Source: Paludibacter sp963678465 | GTDB taxonomy: Bacteria; Bacteroidota; Bacteroidia; Bacteroidales; Paludibacteraceae | NCBI GenBank assembly: GCA_963678465.1 | Contig: OY782858.1 | Span: 558,001 to 622,000, forward strand | Direction: 5' to 3' | DNA length: 64,000 nt | Shown: piece by piece, positions 25,721 through 33,247 of the stretch | Numbering within the stretch: the stretch's first letter is position 1 | Layout: every line of letters begins with the position of its first letter | The notes under the pieces: generated by a model | Told to the model about the DNA's origin: nothing | Databases searched by the model: none | What the model saw: the letters and a program-made list of their open reading frames with translations, nothing else | Program-made: the position numbers and the translations under genes

Positions 25721-25728
25721 TATCTTTG
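25721..25728 (+). promoter_or_regulatory. rpsO promoter -7 box
   Basis: TATCTTTG gives a leader of roughly 75 nt before ATG 25812, long enough for S15 autoregulation, though I see no clear fold. Confidence 0.55.
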
Positions 25729-25811
25729 CAAGCTCAAAATCAAATGTATAGTTTTGCGATGAGTGCATTGCTAAGTTTGTATTTTAAAACATTTATTTAT
25801 AAATAATTATC

Positions 25812-26081
25812 ATGTATTTAACGGCTGAAAAAAAGCAGGAAATCTTTGGTAAATTCGGGAAGTCTAACACTGATACTGGTTCAACTGAAGGTCAGATAGC
25901 ATTGTTCTCCTACCGTATTAACCATTTAACTGAGCATCTCAAGTTAAACAAAAAAGATTATAGTACAGAACGCGCTCTTGTTATGTTGGTAGGAAAACGT
26001 CGTCGTTTGCTCGATTATTTGAAAGCAAAAAATATCGAAGGTTACCGTTCACTTATCAAAGAGTTAGGCATCAGAAAGTAA
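25812..26081 (+). CDS. rpsO: 30S ribosomal protein S15
   Basis: 89 residues, the normal S15 length. GKSNTDTGSTEGQIALFSYRI, HLKLNKKDYSTERALVMLVGKRRRLLDYL and the C-terminal YRSLIKELGIRK are conserved. It binds 16S rRNA early in small-subunit assembly. In many bacteria pnp follows; here waaA follows after a terminator. Confidence 0.98.
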   Translation: MYLTAEKKQEIFGKFGKSNTDTGSTEGQIALFSYRINHLTEHLKLNKKDYSTERALVMLVGKRRRLLDYLKAKNIEGYRSLIKELGIRK

Positions 26082-26100
26082 TTCTGGCTTTCAAACTTTT

Positions 26101-26139
26101 AAAAAGGCGTTTCAAAAGCTATTTTGGAATGCCTTTTTT
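26101..26139 (+). terminator. rpsO terminator
   Basis: AAAAAGGCGTTTCAAAA pairs with TTTTGGAATGCCTTTTTT with two mismatches. Confidence 0.88.
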
Positions 26140-26189
26140 CTTTGAATTTCAATCACTACAGGATAATACTTCTTTATAACTATAAATAA

Positions 26190-27404
26190 ATGAGGTTTCA
26201 ATATAATATCGGCATATATCTTTATCAACTGGCTATTTTTGTAGCTTCGTTTTTCAATGCGAAAGCTAAAAAACTTCGCATCGGACAAGCCGAAGCTTTT
26301 GCTGTTTTGAAGCAGAAAATTGAACCCAATACGCGTTATGTGTGGTTTCATGCAGCATCGCTGGGTGAGTTCGAGCAGGGACGCCCGGTGATAGAACAAC
26401 TCAAAAAACAACAGCCCGATACCAAAATCTTACTTACATTCTTCTCTCCTTCGGGTTACGAAATTCGCAAGAATTATGCGCTTGCAGATATTGTCTCTTA
26501 CTTACCACTTGATACGGCTTCTTCTGCAAAGAGATTTGTAGAAATGTTGAACCCATCGAAAGCGATATTTATTAAATACGAATTCTGGCCTAATTATTTA
26601 CAGGCTTTGAAAGCGGCAGGGATTCCTGTGTATTCTATTTCTGCTATTTTCCGTCCGGGACAGATTTTCTTTCGGTGGTACGGACAATGGTATAAAACAT
26701 TACTCCAGGGAATCGATCACATTTTTGTGCAGGATAAAGCTTCGCTGGACTTGCTGAAAACCCATGGAGTTGATAAAGTTTCGATTGCCGGCGATACGCG
26801 CTTCGATCGTGTGGCCGATTTGGCTGCGCAAGCCAAAACTATTCCGCTGGTAGAGGCATTTGTTAAAGACGTTGAAAAAGTGATTGTGGTAGGAAGCAGT
26901 TGGCCAAAAGATGAAGAACTGTTAGTGCGCTATCTGAATCTTCACCCGGATGTAAAAATGATACTTGTTCCACACGAAATTCATGCGGCACACATTATGG
27001 GCATTTCCAAATTGCTGGATGGTAATTTTGTACGTTATACCGAAGCAACCGAAACTAATGTGCAAACCACTAATTGCCTTGTTGTTGATACGATAGGTTT
27101 GCTTTCGTCGATTTACCGTTATGGGCATGTGGCGTATATTGGTGGCGGTTTCGGAGTGGGCATTCACAACACGCTCGAAGCAGCGGTGTGGAATGTTCCC
27201 GTGGTTTTCGGTCCGATGTACGATAAATTTCGTGAAGCACGCGACCTGATATCTATTGGCGGTGCTTTTTCAATTCCGGACTATGAAACGCTCGAAGCGA
27301 AATTGGATGCTTTGTTGAAAGATAAAAAGGCCGGAAAAATTGCCGGCGAATATGTAAAGCAAAATACCGGTGCGACAAAATTAATTTTAAAAGAAATATG
27401 CTGA
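26190..27404 (+). CDS. waaA: 3-deoxy-D-manno-octulosonic acid (Kdo) transferase
   Basis: 404 residues, GT-B fold (family GT30). An N-terminal membrane-proximal helix is followed by VWFHAASLGEFEQGRPVIEQL with the catalytic Glu, TFFSPSGYEIRKNY, FIKYEFWPNYL, FVQDKASLDLL, VVGSSWPKDEE, and the CMP-binding segment AYIGGGFGVGIHNTLEAAVWNVPVVFGP (quoted in parts). It adds Kdo to lipid A precursor at the inner face of the inner membrane. It shows the organism makes Kdo-lipid A. The gene is 48 bp upstream of hisS, possibly co-transcribed. Confidence 0.94.
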   Translation: MRFQYNIGIYLYQLAIFVASFFNAKAKKLRIGQAEAFAVLKQKIEPNTRYVWFHAASLGEFEQGRPVIEQLKKQQPDTKILLTFFSPSGYEIRKNYALADIVSYLPLDTASSAKRFVEMLNPSKAIFIKYEFWPNYLQALKAAGIPVYSISAIFRPGQIFFRWYGQWYKTLLQGIDHIFVQDKASLDLLKTHGVDKVSIAGDTRFDRVADLAAQAKTIPLVEAFVKDVEKVIVVGSSWPKDEELLVRYLNLHPDVKMILVPHEIHAAHIMGISKLLDGNFVRYTEATETNVQTTNCLVVDTIGLLSSIYRYGHVAYIGGGFGVGIHNTLEAAVWNVPVVFGPMYDKFREARDLISIGGAFSIPDYETLEAKLDALLKDKKAGKIAGEYVKQNTGATKLILKEIC

Positions 27405-27451
27405 AAACAATTGTTTCAGTAGTTCAAAATATTATTACATTATAAAAAGAT

Positions 27452-28813
27452 ATGGCACAAAAACCATCCATCCCTAAAGGAACACGCGATTTTACGCCGC
27501 AGGAAATGGCAAATCGCAATTATATATTCAATACAATCAAGGATGTTTTCCGTCTGTATGGATTTCAGCAGATTGAAACACCAGCCATGGAAAACCTGTC
27601 GACTTTGATGGGGAAATATGGTGAAGAAGGTGATAAATTGCTTTTCAAAATACTGAACTCAGGCGATTTTATGAACGGATTGGCTGACGATGAATTGCTG
27701 GGACGCAACAGCGTAAAACTGACGAATAAAATCTCTGAAAAGGGACTTCGTTATGACCTGACAGTGCCTTTTGCCCGTTTTGTGGTGCAACATCAAAATG
27801 AAATAAGCTTTCCATTCAAACGCTATCAGATTCAACCTGTTTGGCGTGCCGATCGTCCGCAACGTGGGCGCTACCGCGAGTTTTACCAATGCGATGTGGA
27901 TGTAGTGGGAAGTGATTCTCTTTTGAACGAACTGGAACTGATTCAGATTGTTGACGAGGTGTATCGTAGGTTGAAGATTAATGTGGTTATCAAAATCAAC
28001 AACCGTAAAATTCTTTCGGGCATTGCTGAAATCATTGGCGAAGCCGAGAAGATTACCGATATCACAGTTGCCATTGATAAAATGGATAAAATAGGATTGG
28101 AAAAGGTAAACGAAGAAATTGCTTCGAAAGGTATTTCGGAAGAAGCTATTGCCAAATTACAACCAATTTTGAAACTGAGTGGTTCTAACGCTGAAAAGCT
28201 TGAGCAACTGAAAGAGGTGTTGGCAGCTTCGGAAGTTGGATTAAAAGGAGTGATGGAGCTCGAAACCATTTTCGGACTTTGCGAAGCCATGAAAGTAGAA
28301 ACTAAGATTGACCTCGATCTGACTTTGGCGCGCGGACTAAACTACTACACAGGTGCCATTTTCGAAGTGAAAGCGCTGGATGTGGAAATGGGAAGCATCA
28401 CAGGTGGTGGTCGTTACGATAATCTGACAGGTGTTTTTGGTATGGAAGGCGTATCCGGTGTGGGCATTTCGTTTGGCGCCGACCGCATTTACGACGTGCT
28501 AAACACCTTGAATTTATATCCTGAGACCTCGATTGAACAAACACAAATTCTTTTCGTAAGTTTTGGAGATAAAGAATTAATGTACTGTTTGCCATGGTTG
28601 AGTACATTACGCAGCAAAGGTATTAATGCTGAGATTTACCCTGAACCGGCTAAAATGAAAAAGCAAATGAGTTATGCCGATAATAAGCGCATTCCGTTTG
28701 TGGCCATTGTAGGCGAAACCGAAATGAATGAGGGCAAGGTAATGCTGAAAAACATGAAGACCGGTGAACAATCACTGTCAACAATAGACGAAGTGATTCA
28801 ACTTATAAAATAA
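27452..28813 (+). CDS. hisS: Histidyl-tRNA synthetase
   Basis: 453 residues. Class II motif 1 around FGFQQIETPAME, motif 2 FKRYQIQPVWRADRPQRGRYREF with CDVDVVG, the histidine motif LARGLNYYTGAIFEV, and motif 3 GGGRYDNLTGVFG...VGISFGADRI. The C-terminal anticodon-binding domain follows from ~345. It is of the longer type with an inserted helical segment (EKLEQLKEVLAASE), common in Bacteroidota. Confidence 0.96.
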   Translation: MAQKPSIPKGTRDFTPQEMANRNYIFNTIKDVFRLYGFQQIETPAMENLSTLMGKYGEEGDKLLFKILNSGDFMNGLADDELLGRNSVKLTNKISEKGLRYDLTVPFARFVVQHQNEISFPFKRYQIQPVWRADRPQRGRYREFYQCDVDVVGSDSLLNELELIQIVDEVYRRLKINVVIKINNRKILSGIAEIIGEAEKITDITVAIDKMDKIGLEKVNEEIASKGISEEAIAKLQPILKLSGSNAEKLEQLKEVLAASEVGLKGVMELETIFGLCEAMKVETKIDLDLTLARGLNYYTGAIFEVKALDVEMGSITGGGRYDNLTGVFGMEGVSGVGISFGADRIYDVLNTLNLYPETSIEQTQILFVSFGDKELMYCLPWLSTLRSKGINAEIYPEPAKMKKQMSYADNKRIPFVAIVGETEMNEGKVMLKNMKTGEQSLSTIDEVIQLIK

Positions 28814-28817
28814 TGAT

Positions 28818-28848
28818 AAAGCCCTGAATTTTAAAGTTCAGGGCTTTT
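28818..28848. terminator. Bidirectional terminator between hisS and pirin
   Basis: AAAGCCCTGAATT pairs with AGTTCAGGGCTTTT, with A-run left and T-run right, between convergent genes. Confidence 0.9.
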
Positions 28849-28852
28849 CTTT

Positions 28853-29566
28853 TTATGCTTTCATTGGAACTTCAATGATCAGAAATTCGGCATCTGTTTT
28901 GGCAATAATACTGATCTCCGAGATCTCACACAATCCGTAGCCATCCCGCTGCTTTATATATTGCTCGTCTACTTCAATTTCTCCCTGAATAACAAATATA
29001 TAAGCTCCATTTGTGTTGGGATTTTTCAGTTGAAAATTCAATTGTTGTTCAGCATTGGCTTTGCCGATATGCATCCATGCATCCTGATAAATCCATGCTT
29101 TACCGTCGTGTAAATCCGGCGAAAGTATTTCAACTAATGCGTTGTTTTTTAGTTCGTATCTGTTCTGTTCGTGACGTGGTTTCGCTTTCAGAATTTTAGG
29201 TACTATCCATATTTGCAGGTACCTCACCGATTTGTCTTTGTTGTGATTTCCTTCGCTATGAAAAATACCTGTTCCGGCACTCATTACCTGGATTTCGCCC
29301 TTGCCAATAACCGCCACGTTGTTCATGTCATCTTTGTACTCCAGTTCTCCATCGAGCGGAATCGTTATTATTTCCATGTTGCTGTGCGGGTGCATTCCAA
29401 AACCTTTTCCGGGGGCGAGTATGTCATCATTTATCACCCTGAGCTCTCCAAAATGCATTCGCTCAGGGTTGTAATAGTCGCCGAAACTAAAGGTGTGACG
29501 GCTGTGAAACCAACCCTGGTTGGTGGTACCACGCGATTCGGCTGTATGTAGTATTGATTTCGACAT
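28853..29566 (-). CDS. Pirin-family protein (YhhW-like)
   Basis: 237 residues, a bicupin. FHSRHTFSFGDYYNPERMHFG, GMHPHSNMEIITIPLDGELEY with the metal His residues, and VMSAGTGIFHSEGNHN are conserved. YhhW-type pirins can cleave quercetin and bind a divalent metal. It is a different subfamily from the larger broken pirin at 9759-10772, so not an obvious replacement. Its upstream region (29567-29720) is shared with the divergent nth-like gene. Confidence 0.9.
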   Translation of the reverse strand: MSKSILHTAESRGTTNQGWFHSRHTFSFGDYYNPERMHFGELRVINDDILAPGKGFGMHPHSNMEIITIPLDGELEYKDDMNNVAVIGKGEIQVMSAGTGIFHSEGNHNKDKSVRYLQIWIVPKILKAKPRHEQNRYELKNNALVEILSPDLHDGKAWIYQDAWMHIGKANAEQQLNFQLKNPNTNGAYIFVIQGEIEVDEQYIKQRDGYGLCEISEISIIAKTDAEFLIIEVPMKA

Positions 29567-29674
29567 TTTTTTTGTTATTTATAATTATAACAAATTACGA
29601 TGAATTTGGTTGTATAAATAACAAGGTTCTTTTTTTAAATAGCATTTATTGAAAATGGATTGAAAAACTATTGA

Positions 29675-29682
29675 TATATTTG
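29675..29682 (+). promoter_or_regulatory. Promoter -7 box of the endonuclease III homologue
   Basis: TATATTTG, with TTG at 29649-29651 as the -33 element (23-bp spacing), 39 bp before ATG 29721. Confidence 0.6.
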
Positions 29683-29720
29683 TAAAAATAATACATATCA
29701 CCACAAAACTACTTCTTAGA

Positions 29721-30374
29721 ATGATGAATGACAGAACGCCATATCTGGAAGCATTGATGAACCAGTATGCAAAACGTAAACATCCGCTTGATTATACATC
29801 GCGTTATCAGTTAATGGTAATGGTTATTCTTTCGGCGCAGGATTCGGATAAACATATCAATGAGCTGGCACCGAAGGTGTTCGAAGCTTATCCTTCGATG
29901 AATGCGCTTGCTCAGGCTACTGCCGAAGATTTACATCAATTGATCAGTTCGGTACGGAACTTCGGAAATAAATCGGCATGGCTGGTAAAGCTGGCACAAT
30001 TGGTAGGCGATGATGATAATATCCCAACCACTATGGCCGAACTCACCAAACTGCCGGGCATTGGACGCAAATCGGCCAATGTAATAATGCGTGAATCGGG
30101 CGTTGTGGCCGAAGGCGTAATTGTAGATTTGCACGTGGTACGCGTAGCACCTCGCATTGGTATTGCCACAGGAACGCAGCCCGAAAAAACAGAGAAACAA
30201 ATTATGGCCATTGTACCCAAAGAGAAATGGGGCGAAATTGGTATGGCTATTTCTTTTCTGGGTCGTGAAATCTGTCGACCCACCCATCCAAAATGCGATA
30301 AATGTGTTGTAAGCGAAGTTTGCAACTATCACAATGGTGTTTCTGAATCAGCAGAGAGTCCCAAATTATTTTAA
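29721..30374 (+). CDS. nth: Endonuclease III-family DNA glycosylase/AP lyase
   Basis: 217 residues. The helix-hairpin-helix LPGIGRKSANVIM carries the catalytic Lys, followed by IVDLHVVRVAPRIG with the catalytic Asp. The C-terminal 4Fe-4S ligands have the spacing C-x6-C-x2-C-x5-C (CRPTHPKCDKCVVSEVC). It removes oxidised pyrimidines in base excision repair. The VDLHV variant, where classical Nth has VDTHI, suggests a subfamily, so substrate range may differ. The start could be either of two adjacent ATGs. Confidence 0.9.
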   Translation: MMNDRTPYLEALMNQYAKRKHPLDYTSRYQLMVMVILSAQDSDKHINELAPKVFEAYPSMNALAQATAEDLHQLISSVRNFGNKSAWLVKLAQLVGDDDNIPTTMAELTKLPGIGRKSANVIMRESGVVAEGVIVDLHVVRVAPRIGIATGTQPEKTEKQIMAIVPKEKWGEIGMAISFLGREICRPTHPKCDKCVVSEVCNYHNGVSESAESPKLF

Positions 30375-30392
30375 TTTTATAAAGCTGCAAAT

Positions 30393-31796
30393 ATGTCGAA
30401 GTTGCAAAGTACAAAAGAAAAATCGGTTCAAATCAATTTACATTCGCACTATTATGGCTCTGTGGCCGAAATTGGCGGCGGTCAGGAAACGGCACGTCAC
30501 TTGTTTCAGGCGGGCGGAGCTTCCAATACCATTGCCAAATCTATTTCGGCCTACGATAAATCTTTCAGCGACCATTTTTATAACGACGGAACACCCACCC
30601 GTTATGTGGCCGAAGATAGATTGCTAAAAATGGTTGATTATGAATATGATGAACTGATTAAAATACTTGATAAAAAGAATCCTAAGAAGTTCTTTGCTTT
30701 TGCCAATACGGTGGAAACGCTCAACTTTACCAAAACAAATCAGGGAAATGGCTGGCTGGGAATAGCGGTGGAAGGAACCGACCGGTATCGACCCAATAAG
30801 TTTTTTATTCATGTAAAACTCCATGAGAATGATACTTTGTTGCAGCAGTACACCCTCGGTGCATTGGGAATTAACCTCATTCATGCAGGGCTGTTTGGTT
30901 GGGAGAATCCCCAAAATATGTTGCTTTCGCTGCTGGATAATCTCGATACGGAGCGTGTTGAGGTAGATTATATTTATGTTGAAGGTCCCGATTTGGACTG
31001 GTGCGATAATCGCTTGCTGAATTTGATGCTGGTGAAGAATAACATGACTCCGGCCATAATGTTCGATCAATCAGGGCATATTCAGCAACCCGGCGATATG
31101 CTTTATAAGAAAAACGTATTGTTGATGCGCGGTTTCTTTCGCCCGATCAACAACCTGGGACTTGAATTTATCGAGGACAGTTTGGCTATTTTTAAACGCG
31201 ACGAAGATTACAAGCCAGATAATACGATTGCTTTTTGCGAAATATCGCTCAAGTATTTTATACATGATGAGCAGCTCGATGAGAATGATTTTCTGAACAG
31301 GGTAGAACTGCTGAATATGGTAGGGCAGAATGTGATGGTGTCGAATTTTTATCGTTATTTTAAATTAGTCGATTATTTTGCGCAGTTTAAAATGATAAAA
31401 CTGCGAATAGTGGTAGGTCTTCCTACTTTTGATAAAATACTGGACAGCAGTCAGTACACCGATATGCGCGGTGGTTTGCTCGAAGCCATGGGCACATTAT
31501 TTCAGCATAACGTAAAAATGTACCTTTATCCTTATACCGATATGAGTACAGGTGAAGTGGTTTATCCCGACGACAATCACTTCAGTGGCGAATATAAACT
31601 GCTTTGGCAATACCTGGTGGCAACACGTCGGATGATTGTGTTGAAAGGCATTCCGGCGCACCGACTGAGCATAACTTCGGGCTATATTGATACGTTGATT
31701 GAAAATGCGGATGAAAGGCTGAGAGATTATGTACCCGAAAAGGTTTACAACTACATCAGCGAAAACAAACTTTTCGGATACGGGAAGAATAAGTAA
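30393..31796 (+). CDS. Conserved Bacteroidota protein of unknown function
   Basis: 467 residues, 18 bp after the nth-like gene and likely in the same operon. There is no signal peptide or membrane helix. Distinctive parts are FANTVETLNFTKTNQGNGWLG, YTLGALGINLIHAGLF, VEVDYIYVEGPDLDWCDNRLLNL, GLEFIEDSLAIFKRD, IVVGLPTFDKIL and HRLSITSGYID. The pattern suggests a large cytoplasmic alpha/beta enzyme with a nucleotide- or sugar-type fold. From memory this kind of protein is widespread in Bacteroidota under inconsistent names, none of which I trust. Confidence 0.7.
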   Translation: MSKLQSTKEKSVQINLHSHYYGSVAEIGGGQETARHLFQAGGASNTIAKSISAYDKSFSDHFYNDGTPTRYVAEDRLLKMVDYEYDELIKILDKKNPKKFFAFANTVETLNFTKTNQGNGWLGIAVEGTDRYRPNKFFIHVKLHENDTLLQQYTLGALGINLIHAGLFGWENPQNMLLSLLDNLDTERVEVDYIYVEGPDLDWCDNRLLNLMLVKNNMTPAIMFDQSGHIQQPGDMLYKKNVLLMRGFFRPINNLGLEFIEDSLAIFKRDEDYKPDNTIAFCEISLKYFIHDEQLDENDFLNRVELLNMVGQNVMVSNFYRYFKLVDYFAQFKMIKLRIVVGLPTFDKILDSSQYTDMRGGLLEAMGTLFQHNVKMYLYPYTDMSTGEVVYPDDNHFSGEYKLLWQYLVATRRMIVLKGIPAHRLSITSGYIDTLIENADERLRDYVPEKVYNYISENKLFGYGKNK

Positions 31797-31811
31797 AGCT
31801 GAACGCTGACT

Positions 31812-32261
31812 CTATAGTTTTTTTTCAAAACACCGGCTATTTTCTACTCCTGCATACTGTCCGTAATTAGGAATGGGGAGATAACCGTTTTTCTCGTATA
31901 ACCGAATGGCATCCGGCTGACGAATGCCGGTTTCCAATATACAATGCGAATAATTCATTTCTGCCGCCCATTTTTCAAGTTGAATAAGCACTCCCGATGC
32001 TATTCCTTTGCCTCTGTAGGGAGCTAAAGTGTACATTCGTTTCACTTCCATGGCGTTTTCGCTGAATTGTTTTATAGCACCGCAAGCTATGGGTAACTCA
32101 TTTTCGTAGGCAACAATGACATGGTTTATTTTGTCAATTTTATTGTACTGTGCATAAAAACTATGTTCATCACCATCAATTGTAGCTAATTCTATATCGA
32201 GATGACGAACTAAGGTGATAAAATCCTCATGTGTGGAGTTGGTGCGGAGAAAAGTGAGCAT
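31812..32261 (-). CDS. GNAT-family N-acetyltransferase
   Basis: 149 residues. The acetyl-CoA site is MYTLAPYRGKGIASGVLIQLEKWA (Q/R-x-x-G-x-G/A), followed by CILETGIRQPDAIRLYEKNGYLPIPNYG. The acceptor is unknown. Convergent with the unrecognised gene at 30393-31796, 15 bp apart with no obvious hairpin. Confidence 0.88.
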   Translation of the reverse strand: MLTFLRTNSTHEDFITLVRHLDIELATIDGDEHSFYAQYNKIDKINHVIVAYENELPIACGAIKQFSENAMEVKRMYTLAPYRGKGIASGVLIQLEKWAAEMNYSHCILETGIRQPDAIRLYEKNGYLPIPNYGQYAGVENSRCFEKKL

Positions 32262-32327
32262 ATTCTGAATTTTAAATAATGATTCAAAGATACGAATTTT
32301 TCTGTAGCCGAGGGTATTAACCGAATC

Positions 32328-32354
32328 GAGGGCGTCACTCTAAGTGACACCCTC
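32328..32354. repeat. Hairpin repeat, copy 1
   Basis: GAGGGCGTCACT pairs with AGTGACACCCTC (one C-A mismatch) around CTA, downstream of the yceI stop. The same GTCACT/AGTGAC core occurs at 33097-33133. Confidence 0.8.
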
Positions 32355-32399
32355 TATTTAATTGAAGTGTTCTACGTTTATTATTGTTTCAGAAACAAC

Positions 32400-32972
32400 T
32401 TATTCTTTCACAAATTCAGCATCGGCTACTATGCTGATATCGTCACCAACTACCTGAGTAGGAAAATTAGGAGCAATACCAAATTCGGTACGTTTCAATG
32501 TGCCGGCAATGTGAAAACCAAATGTTTCTTTTTTATTCATAGGGTTGACCACCGAACCGTAGTAATCTACATCCAGCGTTACAGGCTTTGTAACTCCGTG
32601 CATGGTAAGGTTTCCTGTGAGTTCGAATTTCTTGTCCGAAATCTTTTTTGATGAAGTACTTACAAAAGTCATTTCAGGATATTTTTCAACTTCGAAAAAA
32701 TCGGCGGAGCGAAGGTGGTTGTCACGCATTTCTACGCCTGTGTTGATACTGGCTGTTTTGGCGGTAACTGTTACTTTCATATCGCTGTAGTCGGCTTTAG
32801 TGGTGATTACTTTTACCGAAAAGTCGCTGAAATAACCACTGATTTTTGCAATGCCAAGATGTTTTACAACAAAGCCCAAACGGGAATGAGCAGGGTCGTT
32901 GGTCCACGATTGCTGAGCCGAAACTGCCAATGAGAGCGACATCACTAGGATGCTGAATAAAATCTTTTTCAT
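32400..32972 (-). CDS. YceI-family periplasmic protein
   Basis: 190 residues with a signal peptide (MKKILFSILVMSLSLAVSAQ). The lipocalin-like YceI fold shows in WTNDPAHSRLGFVVKHLGIAKISGYF, MRDNHLRSADFFEVEKYPEMTF, LTGNLTMHGVTKPVTL and GFHIAGTLKRTEFGI. These proteins bind isoprenoids such as quinones; the precise role varies. Monocistronic, flanked by hairpin repeats on both sides. Confidence 0.93.
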   Translation of the reverse strand: MKKILFSILVMSLSLAVSAQQSWTNDPAHSRLGFVVKHLGIAKISGYFSDFSVKVITTKADYSDMKVTVTAKTASINTGVEMRDNHLRSADFFEVEKYPEMTFVSTSSKKISDKKFELTGNLTMHGVTKPVTLDVDYYGSVVNPMNKKETFGFHIAGTLKRTEFGIAPNFPTQVVGDDISIVADAEFVKE

Positions 32973-33096
32973 ACTGATTGCTTTTTTATTTGTTATACTT
33001 TGTTTTTAATTTGATAATACAAAAGTATAACAACAACTAAGTGTGATGAGTATAAGAATTAGGCCTATGATTGCAAAAATCCGTTTTTTATCATTT

Positions 33097-33133
33097 CAAG
33101 CGAGGGTGTCACTCCAAGTGACGCCCTCGCTTG
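33097..33133. repeat. Hairpin repeat, copy 2
   Basis: CAAGCGAGGGTGTCACT pairs with AGTGACGCCCTCGCTTG around CCA, 17 bp with a single T-G wobble. It extends the copy-1 stem (GAGGG-GTCACT) by five base pairs and lies 115 bp past the stop of the barrel-protein gene. No T-run follows, so it is not a typical terminator. Confidence 0.85.
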
Positions 33134-33247
33134 AAGCGACAGGTTCAGTTACAAACCAACTCTGATATTTCCCAATTGCAACAAAGGCTTCGAACCATTA
33201 TGATTCAAAGCCTTTGTATTTAATTTCATAAAATAATAGTATATAGA

